A DNA stretch of 64,000 nucleotides from Azolla caroliniana (lineage: Eukaryota; Polypodiophyta), in the NCBI GenBank assembly GCA_043228905.1, contig JBHGNT010000002.1, positions 14,198,001 through 14,262,000 on the forward strand, given 5' to 3'. Both the position numbers and the translations under genes were made by a program. The notes under the pieces are model-generated. The model saw only the letters and a list, made by a program, of their open reading frames with translations. It was not told the origin of the DNA and made no database searches. Positions 54,201 through 62,123 of this stretch are shown here, one piece after another; within the stretch, counting starts at the first letter, position 1, and each line of letters begins with the position of its first letter.

Positions 54201-57200
54201 CATGGAGTCAGAATTGTTAGCAGTTTCATGGCTAATCCTAGTAGAGCTCATTGGGAGGCAATCAAGTTTATATCTTGAGATATTTGAAAGGGACCAAAGG
54301 TAAATGCCTATGTTATGGAAAGGGTCCATTAGAGTTAAAAAAGTTTTCTGATTCAGACATGGCAAGTGATTTAGATACGCACAAGTCCACAAGTAGCTAT
54401 GTATACACCCTTGTAGGCGGAGCTATTTCATGGTGATCTAGACTTCAGAGGATAGTTGCACTATCCACTACAGAGCCTGAATATATTTCAGTGACAGAGG
54501 CTTCCAAAGAAGCCATTTGGTTAGCCCCCCAGTGCAATGAATTTGGGATTTGTGAAAAGGCAGCTGTTCTTGGATGTGATAGCCAAAGTGCCATATGTTT
54601 GGCAAAAAATGCAATGTTTCATGCTCGCACAAAACATATTGATGTGAGATACCACTTCATCAGAAAGGTGCTAGAGGATTGCCTAATCACTTTGATCCAA
54701 ATCAATAGTTCATAGAATCCTGTAGATGCTCCCACAAAGTGTCTACCCAAGGCACAACATCAGCTATGTATACAGATGGTGGGAGCTACTTAGCTTATAG
54801 GAGCCTCCTTGGTCCTTTAAGTGGGATGCTATTATGTTTATGTGTGGATAAATAAAACATTTCTGACCCTCTTTTCTAATCATTTAGGTTGCTTTTCTAA
54901 AAACTTGGTGTCTAGGATAAATAAGTATCTTTGTGATTTATACCAAGCTCTTCAATTAATGATATAATTGAATGTCCTCCATAAATAGAAGTTCTGATGT
55001 CAATTGTTATGTTGTAATTCTGCAGGGGCCGCAGGTCAAGTTATAGACCTAGTTCAAAAAAAGTTTGATATAACTGGAATGGAGCTCGTCACATTTAGTC
55101 AACCAAATGCAGCCGATTTCTATGAGATATACAAGGGCGTCCTTCAAGATTTTCATGTAATCTCTTGACCAAAAAGATTTAGAATAGTAATTTTATAAGA
55201 ATGTCAAAGACTTTTACTATCCAAGAATGCTTATCTTTGTCTGTTCATTCCTTCAAACAAATGTCAGGTCCGTTTTCCTATTTGGAACTACAACTATATG
55301 ATATCAATGTGATACGTAATGTCTTTATGGCCAATTCAACCCTCTTTATTCAAAGTGTTCCCAATGTATCGTTTGTGCTAATTCAAGTGATGCATCCTAA
55401 CAAACGTTACTTTTTACTTGCACTCATGTGGATTCCAAGACCAAGGATGTCACCAGCCATCGTTGTCATAACCAGATTTCCTAATGGCTTGTAGGATATT
55501 ATTTCTAGTGAAGATGCCATGCAGCCATTTGCAATCTATGTGATTCTCTCACCCTTGTTATTGATAAATCCAGGACATTATAATTTGACACCAATTAAAC
55601 TTCCCTCACTTCCGAGATCTCTCCATCTTAAATCCAGGACATTATAATTTGACACCAACTACACTTCCCTCACTTCCAAGATCTCTCCATCACTTGGATC
55701 AACCGATGATAGAGATCTTTCTAAGGCAGAAGTTGCAGTCCCTGTTTTATTTTCCAAAACAAGATACTACATTAGGATTAAGAAATTCCCGAAGGCTGTA
55801 CATGAAATACGTACATACAGGTAATTACCCCATTTTTTATGTCAGATGTTACAAGGATATCCAGCACCTTATAGGTAATTCCCGAAGGCTGTACATGAAA
55901 TACGTACATACAGGTAATTTCGCCCGTTTTTTATTTCAGATGTTACGAGGATATCCAGCACCTTACCCAGATTTACCATTTTAGTTATAGTTTGCTTTAT
56001 TGTTCTCAAAGATGAGAGAACATTTTACGATGTACTACTAATTGGTCTCATATGCCATTTTGACCTCTTAAATGACTATATATGTACGTGTATAACTTTC
56101 TTTCTTTTTCATACAGGAATACTAGAAGTTCTTATTCTAATCTTTGAATATCAGTGTATGTACCCCACTGGACAATATAAAGTAGGCTCCTAATGTGCTG
56201 ATGATATAGAAATGAAGACCTTCAAGTATAGTTCTTGTAACATTGATTTGCTACTTTATAAGTAGAGGATGTATCCACTTCTCTCCATAATACAGGGATG
56301 CAGATCCTAATTCTGTGCTGTAAACATATGAAAAACCTAAGAATGTATGGAGCAACTAATTCTGGAATCCACCAACTTATGATCTTTGACCTTAGTGAAA
56401 GAACATTCATTGTTTCGGGATATCTTTCATATTATCCATAGAACTTAAACTATGACGCATGTGAAAAAGAGTGTTGTTGGTTGACATTGGTTTTTTACAT
56501 GAGGTTTCATATTGTGGTATACACAAGAATGGGAGCCACTTCTGTCTTTTTTGGTGGGCAGATGCTCCACTTATATAGAGAGGCCCAAATGGGCTATTAC
56601 ACATGCGCTCATGGCACTTGACTGTTGCACATGGCGACTCACGGGGGCCATGTGAAAAAGAGAGTCGTTGGTTGACATCAGTTTTTATGAGGTTTTATTA
56701 AAGTGTTAGAAAGGAAAAGAGATCCGAGTATTTGTTGAAATCACAGTTTCATTCATCTAGAAATGATTGACCATATTCCTAATGTAATTTAGACTTCATA
56801 AACAGCAGTGTTGAAGATGCATTAGCCTTACACTTTTTCTTTATCTGATCAATTCGTTAATCAAGTGTTAACTGGAGTCATTCTAATTGAATTAAAACAG
56901 GCAATGGTGCATGAGCTGGCAGCATCCCCCTTCATCGCATTGGAGATAAGCAATAAAGGTGGACAAGGAAACCCTGTTTCTGCTTTCCGAGAATTTTGTG
57001 GGCCACCAGATTCTGAGGCTTGCCGCATTGTCCGTCCAAACACTCTTCGGGCAAAATTTGGCATCAACAAGGTGTGACCATTGTTATATCTATATAGATA
57101 ATATGTATATATGCACGCATCCATGCAGCAGGTATCCAGGAGCATATGTATGCCCTCTCATTTAAATGATCCTAGTCTGAATGCATATACATTAATCTTG

Positions 57201-57651
57201 GTGGGTTTTCACTTTGCATTGAGGTCTCCCGTTTGTAATATGAATACTCATAAGAGACTAATTATGGTCTATATGGGACAAGGCCATGCTTATGACCAAA
57301 ATTGATCTTCGATTCTCTCAATTTAATAACTCAGGCATTATGGTATAATTTACTACATTACAAAAAAAAGAAAGCATGTATTTATACATGCATAATATAT
57401 GTATATGCGGGCATGCATGCATGCACGTTTGGGTGCATGTTTGTACATGTGTTTGTGTGTTGCAAATGTGTGTATTTGATTTGAATGAATAAAGACATTT
57501 CTCACATGATTTCAGCAACATACAGGTCAAAAATGGAGTTCATTGCACAGACTTGCCTGAGGATGGAGTCTTAGAATGCAAGTTCATTTTTAAACATTCT
57601 TTTAATCCATTTCAAGAGGCAATGGAACACAAGAATCATAATTTAAGGTGA
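42079..57651 (+). CDS. NME7: NME7-type protein: DM10 domain plus two nucleoside-diphosphate-kinase domains (9 coding exons, 394 aa)
   Basis: The spliced frame has nine exons, all with GT-AG introns and consistent phases, from ATG 42079 to TGA 57649-57651. Domains: DM10 at residues ~10-90 ([46 protein letters not shown]). The first NDK domain (~98-232) has [16 protein letters not shown] and catalytic-type His210 in NACHGSDS. The second NDK domain (~242-380) has [16 protein letters not shown] and His359 in [12 protein letters not shown]. This order is unique to NME7, an axonemal microtubule inner protein and gamma-tubulin-complex partner; vertebrate NME7 is ~376 aa. In land plants it is expected where sperm are flagellated. 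Kinase activity is not proven, although both His are kept. The C-terminus runs ~15 residues past the animal end. Intron 6 holds 10 kb of retrotransposon. Start: first ATG in frame, preceding DM10 by ~10 residues, as in animals. Confidence 0.93.
42288..42454 (+). CDS. NME7: NME7 coding exon 2 (rest of DM10)
   Basis: It starts after tatgcag and encodes [12 protein letters not shown] to GRQE. It ends in phase 2 before gtatga; intron 1 is only 86 bp. Confidence 0.93.
43010..43171 (+). CDS. NME7: NME7 coding exon 3 (first NDK domain, start)
   Basis: It starts after gcaacag and encodes [17 protein letters not shown] to NKPFY. It ends in phase 2 before gtattt. Confidence 0.93.
43369..43457 (+). CDS. 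NME7: NME7 coding exon 4 (first NDK domain, middle)
   Basis: It starts after attgcag and encodes [17 protein letters not shown] and WRKLLG. It ends in phase 1 before gtaaga. Confidence 0.92.
43808..43926 (+). CDS. NME7: NME7 coding exon 5 (first NDK active site)
   Basis: It starts after aaatag and encodes PTSSEEA...SIRALFGTN and [14 protein letters not shown] with His210. It ends in phase 0 before gtaccc. Confidence 0.92.
44224..44320 (+). CDS. NME7: NME7 coding exon 6 (inter-domain and start of second NDK)
   Basis: It starts after ttgcag and encodes [13 protein letters not shown]...[15 protein letters not shown]. It ends in phase 1 before gtacgc, at the head of the 10.7-kb intron. Confidence 0.92.
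44621..44670. repeat. Left copy of 50-bp direct repeat flanking Copia-6
   Basis: tattatgtttatgtgtggat... ends ...ctcttttctaa directly before the LTR start TGTTGGGG. It is 49/50 identical to 54830-54879. Confidence 0.92.
44671..44981 (+). repeat. Copia-6 5' LTR
   Basis: 311 bp, TGTTGGGGATAAAGG ... CTCTCTATCA. It is followed after two bases by TGGTATCAAAGC (44984-44995), an initiator tRNA-Met PBS with one change. No second full copy in the window; a shorter inverted relative may be at 53010-53192. Confidence 0.82.
45103..47016 (+). pseudogene. Copia-6 gag, protease and integrase (5' half)
   Basis: Gag starts at ATG 45103 ([18 protein letters not shown]) and is open to 45477, then frameshifted. 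The nucleocapsid knuckle reads [14 protein letters not shown]: the first Cys has become Ser. The protease motif is [12 protein letters not shown] with DLG for DSG. Pre-integrase [14 protein letters not shown] is at ~46485-46530. The integrase core DNGGEFRSA and [12 protein letters not shown] is at ~46870-47005. Multiple stops. It breaks at 47016 into Copia-7. Confidence 0.85.
47017..47437 (+). repeat. Copia-7 5' LTR
   Basis: 421 bp, TGTTGAGAATCAAGC ... GATTCTATACA, with TATA-like tatataaaa at 47226-47234. It is followed by a degenerate PBS tgctattagagc (47438-47449; expected TGGTATCAGAGC). Confidence 0.88.
47599..48925 (+). pseudogene. Copia-7 gag and protease
   Basis: Start ATG at 47599 ([20 protein letters not shown]). 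There is a stop at ~47746 and further frameshifts. A Gly/Arg-rich segment at 48240-48300 precedes the nucleocapsid remnant near 48400 ([15 protein letters not shown]), where a stop falls inside the knuckle. The protease motif reads [16 protein letters not shown] in place of D-S-G. Confidence 0.8.
48926..50470 (+). pseudogene. Copia-7 integrase with internal duplication
   Basis: Pre-integrase [15 protein letters not shown] is at ~48970-49010. The integrase core appears twice because of the 251-bp tandem duplication (49183-49433, 49434-49684); both copies contain the [11 protein letters not shown] and NGVAERKN regions. After 49684 the frame to 49987 covers the C-terminal part (FWAEA-like [32 protein letters not shown]). 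A linker follows to 50470. Confidence 0.85.
49183..49684 (+). repeat. 251-bp tandem duplication in Copia-7 integrase
   Basis: 49183-49428 and 49434-49679 are ~96% identical by eye. Both begin ggcatacgtggatatgcccg, and five bases (ttcgc) separate them. Copia-2 integrase has the segment once. Confidence 0.9.
50488..51950 (+). pseudogene. Copia-7 reverse transcriptase and RNase H
   Basis: 50488-50886 is open and holds [20 protein letters not shown] and [19 protein letters not shown], with a stop at YGLQ*AP. 50944-51171 has YVDDLVIGG intact. 51400-51750 is RNase H ([41 protein letters not shown]). Stops and frameshifts lie between. A spacer of ~370 bp precedes the 3' LTR. Confidence 0.87.
52317..52739 (+). 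repeat. Copia-7 3' LTR
   Basis: 423 bp, with start mutated to ggTTGAGAACC and end GATTCTTTACA. It has TATA-like sequence at ~52530 and a (CA)n tract near 52685. The polypurine tract upstream is degraded. Confidence 0.82.
52740..54829 (+). pseudogene. Copia-6 integrase end, RT and RNase H (3' half)
   Basis: 52740-52990 is the integrase C-terminal/linker region (NEASLLKND). After an inserted segment (53010-53192) the linker resumes, then RT. 53467-53655 holds [15 protein letters not shown] and [22 protein letters not shown] is at ~53838. 54015-54278 holds [17 protein letters not shown], and RNase H ([41 protein letters not shown]) runs to 54715. Numerous stops. It ends at ttaagtgggatgc, where a 3' LTR would be expected. 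Confidence 0.85.
53010..53192 (-). repeat. Possible small inverted LTR-like insertion in Copia-6
   Basis: The reverse complement starts TATTGGGGTAAAGGCCC, resembling the Copia-6 LTR start TGTTGGGGATAAAGGCCCC, and the segment interrupts the Copia-6 linker. It contains a TATA-like tataaatagg. Ends and TSD could not be fixed. Confidence 0.35.
54830..54879. repeat. Right copy of 50-bp direct repeat flanking Copia-6
   Basis: It differs from 44621-44670 at one position (ctgaccc versus ctgactc). NME7 intron sequence continues after it. Confidence 0.92.
55026..55156 (+). CDS. NME7: NME7 coding exon 7 (second NDK domain)
   Basis: It starts after ctgcag and encodes [20 protein letters not shown] to [12 protein letters not shown]. 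It ends in phase 0 before gtaatc. Confidence 0.93.
55566..55693. repeat. 64-bp tandem duplication in NME7 intron 7
   Basis: Two copies (period 64) of aatccaggacattataattt followed by gacaccaaYtAMACTTCCCTC-like sequence, with a few differences. Confidence 0.9.
55784..55967. repeat. 93-bp tandem duplication in NME7 intron 7 with splice-like signals
   Basis: Two copies (period 93) starting aattcccgaaggctgtacat. Each contains cag/gtaatt, then ttttttat(g/t)tcag/atgtta, resembling a donor followed by an acceptor. No coding homology recognised. Confidence 0.88.
56901..57071 (+). CDS. NME7: NME7 coding exon 8 (second NDK domain)
   Basis: It starts after aaacag and encodes [32 protein letters not shown] and [10 protein letters not shown]. 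It ends in phase 0 before gtgtga. Confidence 0.94.
57526..57651 (+). CDS. NME7: NME7 coding exon 9 (second active site and C-terminus)
   Basis: It starts after atacag and encodes [20 protein letters not shown] with His359, then a C-terminal tail ending NHNLR and TGA. Confidence 0.93.
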   Translation, partial: VKNGVHCTDLPEDGVLECKFIFKHSFNPFQEAMEHKNHNLR

Positions 57652-58186
57652 AATCCATAAATTTTGACGGAGATATGTAGTATCTAATTTGAGCAGGAGG
57701 TTTGGGTAAAGAAAAACAAATCCAATGTGTGGCTCAGACTGGACACCCATAAAATTTTGTACTTAAAATTGAATGGCATCAACTACAACTACAACTACCG
57801 GTGCTACTAATTCAACTCTATTGAAAGTAACGCTTTCAAAAACTTTGTTTGTCACTATGGATGTCGAACATAAGGTTGTGCACAATGATACACCAAATTT
57901 ATGTGTCATTTGTACACATTTATATTATACATATTTCATGACATGGATCTTTCCCTTTCATTCTTTGTATTAGGCTTTGTATCCTACTAGCACACCATGA
58001 TTTTTACTATATCATTCTTGGGATTGCATGACTTAATAACCATTTTTTACTAATTTGTCTATGGTCATTGCTGAGTGCCTATCTTCTATCTTCTACTTTT
58101 GGGTAAACAATATATTCTAATTACAAATGAAAAGTCATGGTTATGGGTCATATAGGCAATTGAAATCATAGTGATATAATCAAGGA
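57652..58186. other. Intergenic, nothing recognised
   Basis: AT-rich sequence just downstream of the NME7 stop. It should contain the 3' UTR and polyadenylation site, but I cannot place them. Confidence 0.5.
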
Positions 58187-58803
58187 ATTTGTTTTGGTAG
58201 AATAGCCCAAAACTCAGCCTCTTCCTTTTTACGATGGCAAGTACCTTACCTTAGTGGTAAGGTTCTTAGACTGTTAGCATTATCAAGTCTTGTGATTAAA
58301 CCCAAAATTTTGACCTCTATATTAATCCACACCTCTCTTCAATTTACTAATTTGTCTTGATAGAATAGTCCAAAACACAGCCTCTTCCTTTTTCTGATGA
58401 TGGCAAGTACCTTACCTTAGTGGTAAGGTTCTTACACTATTAGCACTATCAAGTCTTGTGATTGAAACCCAAAATTTTGACCTCTATATTAATCCACACA
58501 TCTCTTTCAATTTACTAGATGCCACTGTGGAATGTAGAGGTTGAACCCATGACCTTCTAGTCTCCATTGGGCAACCTTACCAATTGATCTACATCCATTT
58601 GGGCAAATCTCTGTCTCTCATCATAATTAGCTTATTAGTTGTTACAGTACAAGCATTGCAGCTCGGGTTTGAAACCTCTCACCTCTCTATTACTTCCTAC
58701 ATATCTCTTAATTCACTAGATACCATTGTGGAATGTAGGGGTTGAACCCATGATTTCCTAGTCCCCATTGGGCAACCTTACTAGCTAAGCTACATCCATC
58801 TGT
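58187..58803 (-). mobile_element. Cluster of tRNA-derived SINE copies
   Basis: On the minus strand, 58803-58604 and 58603-~58350 each start near GGATGTAG. They have an A-box-like TAGCTTAGCTAGTAAGG / TAGATCAATTGGTAAGG and a B-box GGGTTCAACCCC / GGGTTCAACCTC, then a shared tail with ATCTAGTRAATT. 58187-58349 repeats the 3' part of the second (58350-58517, period ~163). The tRNA-like heads are RNA polymerase III promoters in such elements. These are not functional tRNA genes. Confidence 0.7.
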
Positions 58804-59021
58804 GTGTGTGTGTATATGTTTGCGCCGAGAAGATACAAGTAACTCTGTTTTCAAATAATTATAATGCTCTCTACTAGATGATGGTTTTCTTACATATAAC
58901 ACAAGTGCTTCTTGCAATGAGATAACCAAGTGTTGAACACATGAAGATGCAAGAATCTTAAGTGAAATATATCTGTTTAGTAATTGCCATCATGAAGCAT
59001 TAATCGTTGTCCTCCCAAGTG
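58804..59021. other. Intergenic, nothing recognised
   Basis: A short stretch between the SINE cluster and the LINE fragment, with a (TG)n tract at 58801-58812. Confidence 0.4.
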
Positions 59022-59813
59022 TTAAATCCTTATTCTTAATAAAATATTGAACGAAAGATATATGTGGTTGTGGGTTTGAACACTTCTCTTGCAATGAAAA
59101 TCTACGAGCCATGATATGCATGGATAAGTCCAATATTCCAGCTCTCCCAAGCGCTTAGGGGTTGCTAGATTATTCCATGCAACCCATGTAATTCTCATCT
59201 TATCCGTCTTCATCCACAAAAAGTTTGAAGAGGTTGCAAAACATAATGCAAAGCCTTCTTTGTCCATGGCAACAATGGCAAGTAATATAATATCATGAGT
59301 TCCATAATATATTGTACAACCTTGAATCTTACATGAAATGGCCAAGATTTTGACTTCCAATACATGAACTTATCCCTAAGTAAAAACACACAATTATATT
59401 AATAAATGTGTGTGACTTTCATTATGAGAAAAAAAACACTATCATGACTAACTACAAAGTATAGAACCCTTCTAGGGAGCTAAATACTACTACGACTACA
59501 AACTCAATGCCACCCTACACACCAAATTCAAATGGCAAATATGATGATATGTCACCTTGCAGAGGTCTCTCTCTTTGTGGTTGAGATTTCATGACTTCTT
59601 TTGCACTGTCAATTGCCACAAAATAAATCCTTTTAACTTTACAACATATTTTCTCACCCCAACTTGTGAATCAAAAGTGAAGGCATTCCACATATTCCAA
59701 TTGAACCATAGCCCCCAATACCCCACGAACTCAAAAATAATTTGAAAATGACGCATCAGTTCTCTCTCTCTCACACAAATTGGAATTGTTCTCAAAAAAC
59801 AAGATATTCCCAA
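59022..59813 (-). pseudogene. Degenerate LINE reverse-transcriptase fragment
   Basis: 59360-59022 (minus) includes FLWMKTDKMRITWVAW followed by NNLATPKRLGELEYW. This resembles the conserved region after the RT palm in plant L1-like LINEs (FLW...K...W..LC.PK..GGLG). 59813-59589 may be the part just upstream (LKGFILWQLTVQKK). Frames are broken. The rest of the element is not recognisable. Confidence 0.55.
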
Positions 59814-60592
59814 AGTATATCTTTAAGATACCTAGCCTACTTTCTTGTTTTATATTGTGCAAGCTTTGCTAAATTCTTTATAATTATTATTTTTACTTCC
59901 TCCACTACACCATTTGATGAGAATACTACGTTGAAGAAAATCTATGCTTAGTCTTTAACTTTCTAAGTAAAGATGTTAACACCTCACTTTCATCTCAAGG
60001 ATGTTAATCAACAGAGTTCTACCTCCACATCAATGCCAGGAGCCAAAGGTTTCAAACTATCATATACCCTATTGATATTGAGCCAAGAAAGAGTGGTTAT
60101 CAATCACTCTTAAGCCTCTAGTTTAGCAACCATATCCTTAATCCTTAATCATGCTACTCACTTAAGTCAAAGATTAGGAAAGGGGGAGGAGAGAACTCAT
60201 CCTCAAGTTATAGGAGCAAAAACTCAAGAAGGAAGAAAGATACAAAAGTCACCAAAAGTAACTTTTATAACTTTTTACAATTATTTTTTGACCTCTTTTG
60301 CATTATGTTGACCATTTGGCCCAAAGATTTGAAGGGAGTTATGTTTTATCCCATTTTTTCTACTCTTTCTTATTGTGTTTTCCCTCCTCATGGGAGAAGT
60401 CCAAATAATGTTTGGGCATGACTAGTTACTACTTTGGTAGGTCCAAAATTATGCCCCACTTAAAGGAAATCTTATTTAGAAAGACCCTCATATTTAAGAG
60501 TAAGAAAAGTGGCTTTCTAGTATGAAGAGAGAGGGCTGCAAATGTGAGAAGAACAAAAAGAGAAGAAAAGAAGCGGTAGAGAAAAACCTTGT
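59814..60592. other. Intergenic, nothing recognised
   Basis: AT-rich sequence with no supported gene. An open frame at 60429-60704 (minus) has no recognisable domain. Confidence 0.5.
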
Positions 60593-61105
60593 AGGTGTTG
60601 TGGCACCCGAATTTGATCAACTTAGATCGATGACCATATGAACTCTGATTTGGTTGAAACTCTGAGGGGTAGTTCCTACCAATGAAGAAGCTCACATCCA
60701 ACATTGGATCATGCTTTCTTATCCTTTAAGTAAGGTTTTATTGATTTGTGTATCTTGTTGTTGTTGTTCTATCTTGTTAGATGAAGATTGTTGCCAGGCT
60801 TGTTTCCTTGATGTTTCGGTATTCCTCTAATGATATCTAGGGAGGTTGTACCCATTTGTAAACTAAGTTTTGGTACCCTATGGGTCTCGTGGGTTTTTCC
60901 CTGATTTGGGGTTTGCACGTAAAACCCTCATGTGTTCGGTTGCTATTTTTATTATTTCCTATCGTATTGGCTATTACTTCATGTAGTTGGCCCATCAGAT
61001 CTTGTCACTATTTGTGGACGTGGTTGTTTGTTTGATTGATTTGGATTCCACGCATTTCATTTCTTTGTGCGCAATGATGATTTCTTCATGGATTGTGTTA
61101 TGAAC
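60593..61105 (+). repeat. Possible LTR remnant
   Basis: It contains cgtgggtttttccctgatttggggtttgcacgt (60888-60920), the quasi-palindromic motif of the copia LTRs in this window. It ends near 61110 with gggtacttaaca, an LTR-like end. The start (TGTTGTGGCACCC near 60597) is a guess and no partner LTR is seen. Confidence 0.35.
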
Positions 61106-61625
61106 TCTGGGTACTTAACAACTAGGTCCATGATTTGACATGACCTCTAAGAGAACTCAATATCTAGTACAAATGTTACTATCATTAATTATGCCACATC
61201 CTTGACTCTAATGGATGAAGTTGCCCATGTGACTATCAATGAGTTGTGCTACATCCTTCACATGATTATGCTCTTGTCTCCTATAAACAAAAGCATGCAC
61301 AAGCACATCAAGATCACTTCAAAATTTATACATACATATGAAATTAAACACAAAATACACACATTTGCACATTCACTCTCACTCAAATATATTCACGAGA
61401 GCTGAAATGTGCAAACTCACAATTAAATTTATAATAAACCCACATGATTATTTGCCACAAATAGTTACACAAAACTTACATACATTTTGGCACACACAAT
61501 CGTGGAATACAAACAAATTATCTCATGCGTTCATAGAACTAATTGTAGAGATTGTTGTTATGATGTTGAAAGTGCACATGAGGAACCAAGTTAAACTAAA
61601 TAAGATTGAATGATAAGGTAGAACA
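61106..61625. other. Intergenic, nothing recognised
   Basis: AT-rich sequence without supported genes. Confidence 0.4.
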
Positions 61626-61755
61626 TTCTCTCACTGCGGAGAGGAGCGGTTAGGAGCAGGAGTAGGCACAGAGATCCCTTCTCTATAGGTCCGGCCGTGC
61701 GTAGAGTCGTTAGGGTTACAGAAACCCACAGTTCGAAGAGCCCCCCCCCCCCCCC

Positions 61756-61855
61756 NNNNNNNNNNNNNNNNNNNNNNNNNNNNNNNNNNNNNNNNNNNNN
61801 NNNNNNNNNNNNNNNNNNNNNNNNNNNNNNNNNNNNNNNNNNNNNNNNNNNNNNN
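61756..61855. other. Assembly gap of 100 N
   Basis: Exactly 100 N after a run of 15 C. The motif aaacccacaRttcgaagag is present on both sides (61722-61740 and 61867-61885), so the true gap may be small, absent, or a collapsed or duplicated repeat. Confidence 0.97.
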
Positions 61856-62123
61856 ACCAAAAAAAAAAACCCACAATTCGAAGAGTACCTCCCTCTCTCC
61901 AAACCGACAAAAGAGTCATCAAACAACGATCCGGTTGTGAGGAGCAATGGCAGCAGAGGGATCTTCGAACAACGACTCGGCTGCTTCAGAGCATGCATGA
62001 ACATCATCCCCAAACCATCTGGACATCAATGGGACACAGTTATGTCATGAGCATCCATTTAATCACATTGATGCTGAAACAGAACAGGAAATACAAAGGG
62101 CGGACAATCGTAATGGTCCCTCG

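Larger units (their letters stand above)
44671..54829 (+). mobile_element. Copia-6: decayed Ty1/copia element in NME7 intron 6, one LTR only
   Basis: It has a 5' LTR, PBS, gag, protease, integrase, then Copia-7, then RT and RNase H, ending at a purine tract ttaagtggga followed by tgc. No 3' LTR follows. Instead a 50-bp intron sequence (44621-44670) is repeated with one change at 54830-54879. It lies in the same orientation as NME7 and has many stops. Confidence 0.85.

Noticed and set aside
58738-58803. A genuine tRNA gene on the minus strand
   Set aside because: A and B boxes are present, but the same head recurs at 58538-58600 with a shared non-tRNA tail, and no clear cloverleaf with an anticodon arm was found. 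A SINE explains it better.
61756-61855. Protein frames across the N run
   Set aside because: They are artefacts of translating N.
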